64,000 nucleotides of DNA from the NCBI GenBank assembly GCA_009829735.1, contig CM020618.1, positions 36,122,894 through 36,186,893 of the forward strand. The letters are read 5' to 3'. The notes under the pieces are model-generated. The model saw only the letters and a program-made list of their open reading frames with translations. It had not been told where the DNA came from and ran no database searches. Source of the stretch: Pyropia yezoensis. Taxonomy: Eukaryota > Rhodophyta > Bangiophyceae > Bangiales > Bangiaceae. Shown piece after piece: positions 12,034 to 23,883 of the stretch (positions are counted from its first letter, which is position 1; each line of letters opens with the position of its first letter). The position numbers and the translations under genes were made by a program.

Positions 12034-12450
12034 TTTGGTGCGAACGACCCCATCTTGATGTTTCCGGATCAGATTCAACGCAACCCATTTCAAGTAACTC
12101 CTCCCTGTTTTCGTCCCTGGTAGGGGCACGGATGGGGAATGGGAATGAGGATACCCCATTCTTGTCGGAAATGGTGTGACCCCATCCCCATTTCCCATTC
12201 TTGCACGCTGGTTCGGGCTCGACAACTCCGATCGTGATCGCACAGGCAATTTTTGCGATATCATTCTAGCGTGGCATGATCGTTGACGACCGCTACTCGA
12301 TCACTCGCGGATCTGGCTCCTGCAGAGTACGTGGAAGAGTGGGAATGCGGCGTGCAAGATGTCGCGCGGCCGCTGGGTCGACCGCGTCCGGCGGGCAGCT
12401 CCCATAACCCGCCTCCAGGAGGCCACTCCACTGCCCGCTGCTGCGGGGCC
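12034..12450. other. Intergenic with a short hairpin-forming repeat
   Basis: No gene. At 12131-12204 a GATGGGGAATGGGAATG arm is followed about 35 bp later by CCCATCCCCATTTCCCATTC, its imperfect reverse complement. This could be a tiny inverted-repeat element. Confidence 0.4.
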
Positions 12451-12928
12451 TAGTCAAGCGTACGAGTATTGAGTGAATTTAGAGATCAGCGAACGCGTAC
12501 CAACGTGTCGTCGACTGCGAGCAAGCGACTTTTTCAAGCTCGCCTGACCGAGCGTATTTTCGTTACGTATTCTTCTCCGGTGATACCTGGCAAGCGTACT
12601 GGCAAAATGCCGCAAATAGCGTACCGCAAGCGTACTTTTAGCAAAATGGTCGGAACTAAGGCTCACAAAGACTTTCTCAGTGCTGTGAATTTCAAAATTG
12701 GTCACAATGCAGCTGATTATTGTCCGAGAATCGATGATATTTACGCAATGGCCGTGCCGACAGCGTACCTGGAAAACGTACGTTCGAGCAGGAGACTTGA
12801 GCGTACATTTTGCCCGCCACTGTGCGCGTACGCGCACCGGGCATATTCGGAGCTTTTCACAGCGCACGCGTAGTACGCTAAAAGAATACGCGCGTAATAC
12901 GCTAGTTTTGAGTACGCTTGGCAACCCC
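12451..12928 (+). mobile_element. GCGTAC-rich small inverted-repeat element, nearly complete copy (~478 bp)
   Basis: The ends are GTCAAGCGTACGAGTATTGA on the left and, reverse-complemented on the right, GGGGTTGCCAAGCGTACTCA. They share an inverted core around CAAGCGTAC. About a dozen GCGTAC or GTACGC hexamers, many subterminal, are spread along it. It has no coding capacity, and shorter copies lie at 397-506 and 5206-5602. This fits a MITE-type non-autonomous DNA transposon. Confidence 0.75.
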
Positions 12929-15166
12929 CAGTTCGCACCACTATGTGACCCTCTGCGATACTTGCAAGCTCCAGAACAGAGATTTGATGCCGTTTCAAAC
13001 CGTTTTAACGTCCAATTACGTGCCTCGTTGCCATATTGCGAATGGGATTCACGATGGCAGCTGTGCTCTGAGTGAGTATCACATACCCGGGTATTTGTTG
13101 GTGGCGAGATGTCCACGTGAGAGGCGCCGTGACCTGATTCACGGACCGCTACGAGCATCCCCCCATGACGGCCGCCGAGGGTGACGTGGGCGCCGGCGGT
13201 GCCCCCCTTGCTGCACCCCAGCTTGCCAGCTGCCAGTCACCCTCAGGCACGCCGTCAAAAGACCCTCCCTGCAGCCGCCGTTTTGGCACAAATGGTGCTC
13301 GCCCGTACACCTGGATGACCCAGCAAGGCTCTCTCCACAGCCACACATAGGGGTCCAGCCGGTCGCGCAGTCGCACTCGTGCAGCGCGGCTCCCACCGAT
13401 ACATCACGTAGCCGGCTGACGCAGCGTCGCGGGAGCCCTGCCGCTGCCCCGTCGGGCCCACCGAGGACCCATCGGCCTGGCGCCGCCACGACACAGCCAC
13501 AGGACGAGCCGCGAACCAGTCGCTGGCGCCGCAGGCAAGCTGCCGGACACTCCGAGCGAGGAAATCGCAGGACCCCCACGACCCTGCTGTGGCACCATGC
13601 CGCCTCGGTACATGCCAGGCCAGGGAGCCAGCCCCGAGGGGTGCACGAAAAATGCTTTCAGGAAGAAATTGTGGACGTATTAGTCGTAGAGACTCATGAG
13701 AGATGGTGGAGTGAGTATCAGATACTCACTCATCGAGCCGAGTAAGTACAGTCTTTCTCCCATACAAGACACCCTTTACGACGACCGCAAGCCGCGAAAT
13801 CCCAATCTGGATACGTCCGCTGATTGGACAACGAACTCGATCGAATGCCGACACCTGCGATGATCGTTCCAGCAGCACGGTCGTCCTGCTTTCGTTCTTA
13901 GACACGGTGGCCAAGAGAGGATGTGATAAGAATGGAGAAATACTGTATCCAGTTAGAACCCTTGCTTGGACACGGGTAGCCCGATACTCATGGCGATATA
14001 CTGGCAATATACTCGGGTACTGCCCATGGCCCAAATACCATTGAAGAGCCCTGGTGTGGAACAGTCAAGTATGATGCGCGGTGGAACATGAAAAAGCAGA
14101 GAGATTTCGCGCGACCGATGTTCAGCACTGGCCACGGTCTTCTCAGCGTCGCCAACACAGTAGCCGGGGACCAGCTCACACGTATGAGGGACCATGCTGC
14201 CGAAGCATCAGTTGAGGCATCTCCTTGACGTTGTTGAGAAAGACGATCTGTGAAAAAATTCACAGCCACGCAAGGAGCTTGCTAGATAACAATGGTTGTC
14301 ATCGCATCAAGCCACGCACGAACGTTGTTCTGACAAACACGTTCTTTGTTACAAGGAAATTGTCAAACGCTGTTGAGTTGTTTTGTTCCCCTGGGGATAT
14401 AACTGTTAGCCAACCTTTTAAGATGACCGTGACGTGCTCGCCGTGATGGTCAAAGAAAAGCGACAAACTACTATATCCCCAGCTCGTAGGCAAAAAAGAG
14501 CACGTTCTCTACGAAGAAATCGGCCTTCACGGGCCTCAGGGAAGGCCTTGATCGATTCGCATCGAATTGCAGGTTTCTAAGGAACACGGTGTTGCACCCA
14601 CTGCGTGGGTGCGCAGCCCGACATGAACGGGAGGGCTGCTCGATGGGTATTGTGGACCTGACAAACTGTGCCACCATGCTTAATCGGTCGTCAATTGGGC
14701 TAGCCCACCTCGCTCCGAGACGTGACGTCTTTTTTCTTCGGCTTCGTGGCTCGGCAGGAGTCCGACGGCGAGGCCCCTACGGGATGGCTTTGGCTCCATT
14801 GGTGGAGATGCTTTAAGGGACCGGAGGGGGGCGGACCGAAGGTACCCGCCGCCCACGTGTGGGGGAGGGTGGGGCGGGGGCGGGGAGAGAGAGAGGGCAT
14901 GGGGGGGGGAAGGGGGGAAAGGGCGCGACGCCGGCCCTTCCCCCGCTCCCCGTTCCCGAATGGGAGGGTATGTAAGGAGGGAGCCCCCGCGCCGGCGGGG
15001 GTGGGTGAGATAGAGAGCACCTTTTTTCTTCCTTCTCACCGTTTGTCTGGGCGGCGTGTGAGGATACCCGGCGGGGAGCTGCAACCCTGCACTTGGGTGC
15101 TTCAACAGTTCCTCCCCCCCCCCCCCTCCCCCGCAACGGCCACACCCGCGACGCGCGCCCTCCCCC
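12929..15166. other. Intergenic, no gene seen
   Basis: Mostly mixed-composition DNA with no supported frame. A perfect palindrome GAGTGAGTAT-CAG-ATACTCACTC lies at 13709-13731, and a related GAGTGAGTATCACATAC string at about 13070-13086. From about 14810 the sequence becomes G-rich. The 3' flank of the transthyretin-like gene is at the right end. Confidence 0.4.
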
Positions 15167-15859
15167 TCAGTTGGCCTGCGCCAGCTCCACCAGCCTCTCC
15201 ACGTGGCTGAGGGCGGAGAAGTGTCCTAGGATGACCTCGCCCGGCCGCGCCCACCCCGCGTGCGGGTCCACCGGCGCGCTCGTCCCCGTCGAGGCGGTCA
15301 GCGGGCGGCTGCGCCGGCCCGTCTTGGCCCGGTAGTTGATCATGGCCTGCCGCACGAGCACGTACTCCTTGCACTTGACGCCCGTGCTGTCCACGGGGCT
15401 GTACGCCACGACGCCCTCCCGGTCGGTGAGCTTGGGCGTCCGCACCCACCCGCGCTGGCTGTACGGCTGCCCCCCGCCCGAGCCGTGCTTGACCACCAGC
15501 GTGCCGTGTGTCTTGCGGTGCTTGTACCACTTGAGCGTCGACCGCACGTACGGGTCGGGCTTGCGGCGGTACCAGTCCACGCCCGTGCCCGTCACCTCCC
15601 ACGTGCCGTCCGCACGGGAGGTGCCGTGGCCCATCGGCTCGTCCCACCACGCATTGTTCGTGTCCGCGTCCATGAGGACGAGGTTGGCGTCTGCCAGGGG
15701 GTACGTGTGGCCCCCAAAGGTGCAGGTGAACTTGCCCTTGGCGGTCACGTCGTACGACTTGGGCCGCGCCTCCGCGCCGGGCGTGGCGCCCGTCGCGACC
15801 ACCGCCGCGCCCAGCAGCAGGGCGCGGGCGACCAGGCCGGTCAGACGGGACGGCGCCAT
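15167..15859 (-). CDS. Secreted transthyretin-like domain protein
   Basis: I chose the second Met (ATG at 15859) because it places a good signal peptide at the N-terminus: MAPSRLTGLVARALL, a hydrophobic stretch, then Ala-rich residues with likely cleavage after AEA. The mature part opens with KGKFTCTFGGHTYPL, contains DAD, a DGTWEVTG strand-turn motif and many aromatics, and reads as a beta-sandwich of the transthyretin-like (TTL) type. The product is about 230 aa including the signal. TTL proteins are extracellular; a ligand cannot be told from sequence. It is divergent from the JmjC gene across about 815 bp. An in-frame upstream start at 15916 would add 19 residues before the signal peptide. 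Confidence 0.6.
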   Translation of the reverse strand: MAPSRLTGLVARALLLGAAVVATGATPGAEARPKSYDVTAKGKFTCTFGGHTYPLADANLVLMDADTNNAWWDEPMGHGTSRADGTWEVTGTGVDWYRRKPDPYVRSTLKWYKHRKTHGTLVVKHGSGGGQPYSQRGWVRTPKLTDREGVVAYSPVDSTGVKCKEYVLVRQAMINYRAKTGRRSRPLTASTGTSAPVDPHAGWARPGEVILGHFSALSHVERLVELAQAN

Positions 15860-16674
15860 GACAGGACGGCGGCCCAGGCGGGGGAGAGGGGGGACGGCAG
15901 CAAGGGGGTCCACCACAGGAGCTGCTGGATAGATAGGACTCTGACGGGTCTACCACCAGAGCGTGCGGGGCAGAGACGGGGACAGGAGGTGCTGCGGCTC
16001 CTCCTTTGCTACCCGGGCGCTGCTGCGCCACTCACTTTTACGGGTGCTGGACCGGACCCGTCGCCCACCCTGGTGCCCACACCACGGCAACAGCGCTCGT
16101 CGGTAGCTGCACCCCACCCGTCGAGGCGGGACCTGCATGCACGCAGTAGCCCCCACGGCCATGAGGGACGGGCGCTGCGGCTGCCCAATGGAGAGATGCC
16201 TCCAGGCTCATCGCCCTGTTGAGGCGACAGGCACGGGCAGGCTGCGGTGACCGCCGGCTGGTAGAAACCGTCATGAACACCCAGACCTCAGCCCCTCTCG
16301 CGCACCTGGACAAAAATCGACGGGGTGTTGGTGCAGATGGTGGGGGGGGAGGTATCGGCAAGCGGCTGAGCGGGACCCCTTGGCAGCAAGCGATACCACG
16401 ACGAAGGGGCAATCGCGATGGAGATTCTGGAGGGGATGGCATCTTCTCTGACCATATTAATACAGTACCGGTGTATTGTACTGTACACAGAACGCGGCTC
16501 ACATACCAGCTTGCGAGTGGATCAGGCTGCTCTCCTCTCTCCTCGGGCTGGCTCTTTTCTTCTCCCTGTGTCTCCTGGCCTGTCGCACGCGGAGCTCCGT
16601 GTGGGGCTCGGCCATTGTCCGCGTCCCCCCAGAGCTACCGTCGGCCGCCGCGGTCGGCGGCGCCTCCCGTCCCC
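15860..16674. other. Divergent intergenic region between two host genes
   Basis: About 815 bp holding the 5' sides of the transthyretin-like gene (minus) and the nucleotidyltransferase-JmjC gene (plus). A small AT-richer patch at 16440-16500 contains TATTAATACAGTACC and TGTACTGTACAC. It could be promoter DNA, but no clear motif decides it. Confidence 0.4.
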
Positions 16675-17160
16675 ATGGGCGCCGACGCGTCTGCGTTTGT
16701 GCCCCCCCCCGCGGCGCTCGCCGCCGCCGCCGCTCGCCGCGGCGGTGGGGCGGCGGCCGGCTGGCGGCGGGGCCGCCGCCCGACCCCGCCCCCCGCCACC
16801 CCCGCCCCCGCCGCCGCCGCCGCCGCTGCCGCCGCTGCTGCGGCCGCCGCCGCTGCCGCCGCCGCCGCCTGCCGCCGCCCGCTAGCATCTGCAGCGGCAG
16901 CGGCGGCGGCATCGTCAGCGTCGCCGCTCCCCCCCCCCCCCCCCCCTCCCCCCGCCCGGCCGCCCCCCCCCCCTTCCCGCCCCTCCCCGCCGCGGTGGCG
17001 GCCGCCCTCGGGGCGCTGCCGCCATCCCCCGGGGGGGCGACCCCCCCCGTCCCCGCCCCCTTCCACCCGTCCCTGGCCGCCGCGGTCGCCGCGGGCGCGC
17101 TCCTCCCCTTTGGCCGCGCCTTCCCCGTTGCCCCTGACGGGGCGCTCCTCCTGGACACCG

Positions 17161-17197
<37 letters not shown>

Positions 17198-17428
17198 GGG
17201 CTCCCCTGCCGCGGCTGCCGCGGCTGCCGCGGCGGCGTCGCTGCGCAGCCGCTACGGCGGCGGCCGCCTGGCGGGCGTGTACGTGCGGGGGTCGGCCGCG
17301 GGGGGGTGCTTCTTGCCGGGCCGCTCGGACGTGGACGTCCTCGCCTACGTGAGCGATGGGGGGGGGGGGGGGCGGCGGCCACCCGGGAGCGCCGCGCCGC
17401 GGCGGCCGCCGCGGGTGCCGCGGGCGCT

Positions 17429-17478
<50 letters not shown>

Positions 17479-19404
17479 GGGGGGTGCAGGTGGCGTGGGG
17501 GCGGCGGGTGCGGGCGCTACTCCGCGGGGCGCCCCCCCCCGGGCAGTCACCCGCGTGGAGGTGCGGGTGCACGCCGTCACGGCCGCCGCGTATGCCGCGG
17601 GCACCGTGCCCGACGCGGCGACGCTCGCCGCCTGGGCCGCCCACATTGCTGGCGACGACGTGCGGCCGGCGGTGCGGGGGCGGGGGCGGGGGTGGGGGCG
17701 GGACGGGCGGGGAGGAGGGGGGGTGAGGGCGGGCGGCGGCGGCGTCCCCCCCCCCGCGCCCCCCGTGGCGGTCGACCGGGGCGTGGCCGCCGCGGCGGTG
17801 GCGGATGTGGTGCGCGCGGCGGCCGCCGCTGCGCGGGCGTCGACGGTGGGGGGGCGGCTGGCGCCGGCGCGGTGGGCGGCCAAGCGGCTCCTCCGCGGGG
17901 CGGCGGCGGTTGCCGCGCCGGCGGTGGGGTGGGCCTCCCGGGACCTGCTGCCGTGTGCCGTTGCGGCGGCGACGGTGTGGCCGGCACGGGCGGGGGAGGT
18001 GGCCGCGCTGGCGCAGCTGGCCGCCGTCCATGAAGCCGACGGCAAGGACAATGACGCCGCGGCGGCGGCGGCGGCGTGGGCGTGGGGGGGGGGGTTGGCC
18101 GACGCGGCCGCCTGGGTGGAAGACGCGTGGGTGGACGCCACGTATGGGGGGGGGGGGGGGGGGCGGTGGCGGCGGACCTCGCCGCGTTTGACGCTGCCGT
18201 TCGTGGGGGGGAGGTGGCGTCGGGCGGCGCCGTGCAGGGTGCGGGGGCGGCGGCTCTTGGTGGCGGCGCTGACGGTGGCGGCGGCGGCGGCGGCGGCGGC
18301 GGCAGCGCTGAGCGCCTTTGGGCGTCCCCGCCGACCGCCCGGTGGCGCGCCTGGCTCCCCGCCCTCGCCAGCCGGCTGCCACCGTGGGCCGTCCCCCTGT
18401 CCACCCGCCGCCCCCCCCCCGCCGGCGGCCGCGTCGTCACTGACGCCCTCCCCCCCCTGTACGTCACACCCCAGATGTCGGTCACCCATGCATCCGCGGC
18501 GGCCTTTGCGCGGTCCCCCCCCGCCGGCTGGACCGCCGCGCCGCTCCTCCTCACGGGCGGCGCCGCGGGCGTTGCCGCCGCCCACCCGCTGTTGCCGCTG
18601 TCCTTGGACGCCCTCGCCGCGGCGGCCGCGACCGTGTCGGTCCGCGTGTCGCCGACGGCGACGTTTGTCTACACCAACCCGGCGCACCCTGCGGTGGTGG
18701 CGGGCACCTTCACGCCCCCGTCGGTGGTGGCGTCCATGCCCGCGTCCGAGTTTGTCGCCCGCACCGCCGACCACAGCCGGGAGGGTGGAGGGGGGGGTGC
18801 CCTCCCCCCGCTCTACCCGCACCCGCACTCGGGCGGCGGGGGCGGGGAGCGCGTGTACGCCCAGACCGACGCGACGGCGCTGGCGGGCGTCACTGCCGCG
18901 GCGCTGCTCAAGCCGCTGGGCCTGGCCGCCGTCACCGCCGCGGCCGCCGCCGCCGCCACCGCGCCCCCCCCCCGCGCCTCCACGGCGGTCATCCCTGCCC
19001 AGTCCCCCCGCCTGTGGGCGTCAACGCCCGGCACGGTGTCGGCCACACACCTCGACGCGGGGACGTCCTACCTGGCCCAGCTGGCCGGCGTCAAGCGGCT
19101 GGTGCTCTTCCCCCCCGGCGCCGTGGACGTCTACCCGTCGGGCCACCCGCTGGCGCGGCGTGGCCGGCAGCCGCTGGCGGTGGGGGGGGGCGGCGAGGGG
19201 CCCGCCGGCTGTGACCGCCTCCGCGCCTACTGGGGGGGGGGGCGGGGGGCGGTGCAGGCGGTCGTCCGGCCGGGGGACGTGCTGCTGTTTCCCGCCGGGT
19301 GGGCGCACTATACGGAGAGCGTTGGCGTGTGCTTTTCCCTGACGTGCCGGTTTGTGGTCGGTGGGGGGGGTGGGGGTGGGACTGGGGGCGGGGGGGGGGT
19401 GTAG
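16675..19404 (+). CDS. Nucleotidyltransferase-like plus JmjC/cupin domain protein (frame changes at G/C runs)
   Basis: ATG at 16675 begins an Ala/Pro-rich N-terminus. Around 17265-17355 lies GVYVRGSAAGGCFLPGRSDV followed by DVLAYV, the G-S...D-x-D pattern of pol-beta-type nucleotidyltransferases. A helical part with KRLLRGAAAV and SRDLLPCAVAAATVWP follows (about 17880-18000). The C-terminal part (about 18430-19380) is a cupin/JmjC domain: THLDAG (near 19045) supplies His and Asp, LVLFPPGAVDVYP follows, and DVLLFPAGWAHYTES (near 19305) supplies the second His of an Fe(II)/2-oxoglutarate site. The frame changes at the poly-C at 16926-16949, the poly-G at 17358-17371 and the poly-G at 18145-18162. 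Each sits exactly in a homopolymer, so length errors or variable runs are likely. Two separate genes remain possible. Substrate unknown. Confidence 0.55.
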
Positions 19405-21399
19405 GCGTGGGCGGGGCAGCCCAGCGGAACGATGGGGGAACATCGCACCGTATTCTTTCGGGGAGGGAGGGGGGAGGACGGTGCAGCGTGAGCACCGACG
19501 GCGCCAAGCTGTGGGCGCCTTTTTTGTTGTTGTGCCCACATCCTCCGCGGTCCTCTCGTCTGCTCCGCCGCCAACACGCCATGTCACCCGCCTCCAGGGG
19601 GCGCGACGCTCTCGCACCCGTGGAGGCTTCCCCGTCGGCCGCCGCTCCCGCCGCCGCAACGGTTGTGCCCAGTGTGTCACGTAGGAACCACGCGTTCCCG
19701 ATCTTGTTAAAGTAAATTCCTATGTACGCAGCCTCTTGACAGAAAACGCGACGCCACAACCGCTCCACAATCTGGTAGACCAGGCCGAATTTTTATTGGG
19801 ACTTATGGTGCGTTGCACAAAAAAGATACATGGAGGTTCTTCTCGGCTCGGGCCCGGGCAATAGACCGGCCATGACGGGGTCCGCGGCCGCCATGCTCAC
19901 AGAAGGATCACAGAGCCCCACGAGCACTCATGAGGTCCGTGTGTCTCCCGGCCGGTGTACCTCTCTCAGGGGCACCCTCGGTGGACCGGCGGCTGTCGAC
20001 CCTGAAATGGGGCCGTCCTTTTCGCACTTTGTTGCCCGTCTCGAAGGTTGGTCCGCGCCCATGTGCTAACTGAGGCTTGGAAGAGGGGTGCTCGATTTTG
20101 GGGAGGAGCCTGGGGAAGGCTGTAGGCCATTGTGTTGAGGACCTTTTTCCTTGTGCGGGTCCCTGTTTTTGAGAACGCTGTTCTTGGGGGAAATGTTCCA
20201 TGTCATGGGCTCGTTTGATTGGTCCACGAAGAAGCCTGGTCTTCATGTGCCCCTTGCCTGTTCAGGCATCTCTGGCAGGGCCCCCCCCGCCTCTTGATGA
20301 AGGAGCCTCTCCCCCCCCTTCCCCTCCTGGACCCCTCTCCTGGACTGGACGTCTTGGGGAGACAAAAATCCACCCGCACCACGCCCGCCGCGGCGGTCCC
20401 CGATGCCGGGACTTCGCGGGGCACCTTTCGTGCACAGAGGGCGGCCGAGCGGGGAGCAGGGCCCAGAAGGATATTTTCCCGCACGCGCCAACGTGCGCGA
20501 CCAGTGGGGGAGATGGGGACAGCGCCCCATGCATCTGTGGCATGGGATTGATGATGCCTCGTCTTGGAGGAGAGGCGGGCAGCACGAAGGCCCTTGCTGC
20601 TTTTTTGTCCGTAAAGCAGACTGTGTCTCTCCCGAGACCCCCCAAAAGCAGCTCCAGCAATGCCCTGCTCCCGCTTTACCTCACATGCCCTCTTCCCACC
20701 CGCACCCAGCCAAGTGCCCAGCTAAGCCAAACAGCTCCCGCTTGCCCGGGAGAGCCTCCGCGTCCGCCTCGCAGCCACCCTGAGCTCGGCCGGGGCAGGC
20801 CTGCCCCCCCTACAGCAACAAAATCAGCGCCGGCGGAGCCAGGACTACCGCCACCATCGACGCCGTCGCCCACCCCGTTCCATGTACATACAACAGTTAC
20901 TTTACCCCAGCTGCCGTGCCCCCAGGCCGCCTAGAGCTCTCCCCATACGCCCGCTCCCTCCCTCCCACTATCAACTCAACCGCCATTGAACAGCGCGTGT
21001 CGCTATCGCGGGCACCCTCCCTCGATCAAAAACCATCCCCGCCGCCGCCACGAGGTCCCCACCCCTACCCCCCAACAAAAAAGGCCGTCAACCTCTGCCC
21101 CTCTCTCCCCCAAAAACTCGTAGCCATCACCGTCGCTGCGGCCGCGGTCACCATCCCCGCCTCGTCGGCCACGGCGGCCGCCACCATGGGAACCGAGGCG
21201 CGCGGGGTCGCCGCCACGGTGAGCACCGGCACAGGCAGGGTGGCCACCACCTCCGCCTCGGCCACAAGGCCGGCCGCCACAGCAGCCGACGCCACCAGCG
21301 TCGTCGCCGTCCCCGCCGCCGCCGTCATCGCCGCCGCTGCCCCACCCCCCTCCCCCCCTATCACGCCGTCGTCGCTGCTGCCGTCTATGCCGCCGCCGC
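19405..21399. other. Intergenic, no supported gene
   Basis: No recognisable coding region. Short open frames on both strands have no domain. The part from 20870 is rich in Pro/Ala-type trinucleotides. Confidence 0.35.
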
Positions 21400-21720
21400 C
21401 GCTGACGTCGCCGCCATCATCCCCCCCCTCCCTCCCCCAAAACTCGCTGTCGCCGCCGCCACCGCCGCCGCCGCCATCGCCGTCGCCGCCGCCGCCACCG
21501 CCGTCCCCCCCCTCCCCCCCCCAAACTCGCCGTCGTCGCCGCTGCGGGCGACGTGACCACCGCCGCCGCCGCCGCCGCCGCCGCAGCCGACGCCGCCGCC
21601 GCCGCCGCAGCCGCCGCCGCAGCCGCCACCGCCGCCGCCGCCGCCGCCGCTGCCGTTGCTGCTGCTGCCGCCGCCGTCGTCGCCATTGTCGTCTTCGTCG
21701 TCACCGTCGTCGTCGCTGTG
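21400..21720. repeat. GCC/CCG trinucleotide microsatellite with degenerate longer period
   Basis: A nearly unbroken CCG/GCC/GTC triplet array. Within it a block of the form CCTCCCCC-AAACTCGC-CGTCGCCGCC recurs at about 21430 and 21520, with weaker relatives near 21100 and 21350. Long poly-Ala and poly-Arg frames here are artefacts of the array. Confidence 0.6.
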
Positions 21721-22845
21721 CCCGCCATCGTCGAAGCTGGCCGCGGCACCGGCCCGACCCCCCTTGTCGTGGCCTACCCCACCGCGTATACCCCCCTGAG
21801 GCACCCCTGGTTGAGGGAGGACATCTGGGTCGGACACGTGGAGGTAATTCACGTGCCACGTTCCCAGTTCGAACGGCCCTGCGAAAACTTATGATCTCTA
21901 ACAGGCGCTTCCAGACCTCATCTCAGCAGTCCTGCTACGGCCAGGTCTACCCCTCCAGTCCCCGCATACACCCGCTCTCTTCGACAAACACCATCCCCGC
22001 CCTCGACAACAATCGTCCGCAAGCCTCGTCTTCCTTTTTTTCATCTGTCAAGTGCTACAGCCGGGTGCAGTGGCCGCTGCTATGTCCATGGGCACTTTTG
22101 AGCCCGCCCCCCCGCCGAGGTACGTGCACGTTTGTCAAAAAAGCAACTGAAAAGCAGACCCTCCTGGCCTGCTTCCCTACGTCATCATGAAGAGAAGCTC
22201 ACGGACAACAAGGGCATGTTCTTACATAGGTGCTTTTTCTCAACGACTTTTCTCGTGTGGCCATGTGTACCTTTTTTATCTTCTCGTGCCATTATCTCTG
22301 GCCAGGTACACGTCCTCCCTCAGGATTGAGAAATTTTTTATTGGTGCTGCTCCTGCGTATGTGTCAGTGTGATCACGCACGCCGCAATGTCAGCCGCCGG
22401 GTGCCAATGGTTGCTCGGGTCGTGCCAGCGCAAGTCAAGCCCCGTGCGGGGATGGCCTTCCACCTTGGTTGAGGCGTGTTGCTGTCTGGAGAAGTGACAG
22501 CTCTTGGCCACTGTCCCATCGAAAAGAGTCCGATTTCATTGAAGAATGAGAAGCTGTCGCTGCCAGCAGCGCTGGTCTGCACCACACGATGGACACACAC
22601 CCAATGCCACGACTACGTTCCCCTTGAGAAATGAATAATGACCGTGCCACGTATGAAGCAAGTCAAAGGTATGCCCAAATAGAGTGCCAGCCAATGAGAG
22701 GCCGAGATTGGCAGAAGACCGCAAAAGGGGGGTCTTAACTAGGGGTGGAGGGAGGGGCCCCCTCCCGCTCTCCCAATTGATGAGCACGCTGGCAGAGTTT
22801 CCCGAAAGCGACCCACCACCGCTCATGTGGGGCCAGGGTTGAGAG
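21721..22845. other. Intergenic, no gene seen
   Basis: Mixed-composition DNA without supported coding regions. Confidence 0.35.
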
Positions 22846-23356
22846 GCGATAATTATTGAGTCAAAATTATCGAGTAAATTATCAGAAAAGAATAACGTTC
22901 AGGAGAACCGGAACGATAATGATTATCAGACGTCCACGTGTTCCACCACGTGTCGGCTTGGAGGCCCATCAGACCACACCGGACCGCCTGATCACGCGGC
23001 AGTGCCGCACCCTGTCGTCGTCTTCGGAACTGTGTACGTAGCCGCGATACAGTACGGCAGCGTGCCCAGCCAAGATCCAGACCCACACCACGAGGACGAT
23101 AGGAGCTACCTACGCCTACTAGGACTTCACATCCTCCGCGGCGTACTGTACACGGCGGGTGCGGCCGCCCCACGCGGCACGTTCTCCGCCGCCTGCGTAC
23201 TACGCGGCCCAATTTAGGCTCTACGCCCTTTCCGAAAGCCGTGTCCGCAGCTCGTCAGGCGGCTCGTGTTGGGCACGACGTGGTTAATTCATTGCTGTCA
23301 TCCTAACACGTGACTCCTGGGCAATAACTATCAGAAACATTTTCAATAATTATCGC
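22846..23356. mobile_element. Small inverted-repeat element (~511 bp), AT-rich ends
   Basis: The 14-bp end GCGATAATTATTGA at 22846-22859 recurs as an exact reverse complement at 23343-23356. Beyond the 14 bp the two arms share TTATC/CTGATA-type patches. The interior is GC-richer with no supported gene. This fits a MITE or a solo-end relic. No target duplication is evident. Confidence 0.55.
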
Positions 23357-23883
23357 ATGTTTTTGCTAACGATGGATGCTTTCGCAAAATATATCAACCC
23401 TGTGTGGGGCCCATTACACCGGGGCATACCGTCAAGGCACCTGATTGGCTGAGACCTGTGGCCCGAAGGTTCTCGGAAAAGAACGCTCCGTGTATATTTT
23501 TTCTGCAACGTACCATAACATGGAGACTGTTTGTGTACAGCATGTACAGTACACACATACAGTCCAGTACATGAGGAATTTGGACCTTTTGAACGCACCT
23601 GCAGCGGCATGGCGATCTGGGTGGTCGCGGCGTCGATGGAGCGACCCGCATCCTGCTCGTGTCTCTCGCCCTCGTGTTGTCTCTTCTTGCCTCTGTCCAA
23701 GCGCCCACAACCCCCCTGGCAAGACTGCTGCCAGCGATGCTGTGTCATCGACACCACGGCAGCGGCGACGGCACGTGAGCTCGAACCCCCCCCGCCGCAC
23801 ACCCTCCCACCCTCCCTCCCCGCCCCGTTCATTCTCCCTATCTCCCTTGCCCCCCTTCAGGATTAAGCGTGCCGTCGTCTTCC
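23357..23883. other. 5' region of the SET-domain gene
   Basis: No separate gene. Just before the ATG at 23884 is a pyrimidine tract ending in TTCAG (about 23845-23860), which looks like a 3' splice site, so a 5' non-coding exon further left is possible. Confidence 0.35.

Noticed and set aside
16915-18828. 637-codon minus-strand frame opposite the JmjC gene
   Set aside because: Arg/Pro/Gly-rich mirror of the GC-rich coding strand. The motifs of known families are all on the plus strand.
20916-22190. 424-codon plus-strand frame
   Set aside because: Most of it is a CCG/GCC triplet array read as poly-Pro and poly-Arg. The rest has no recognisable feature.
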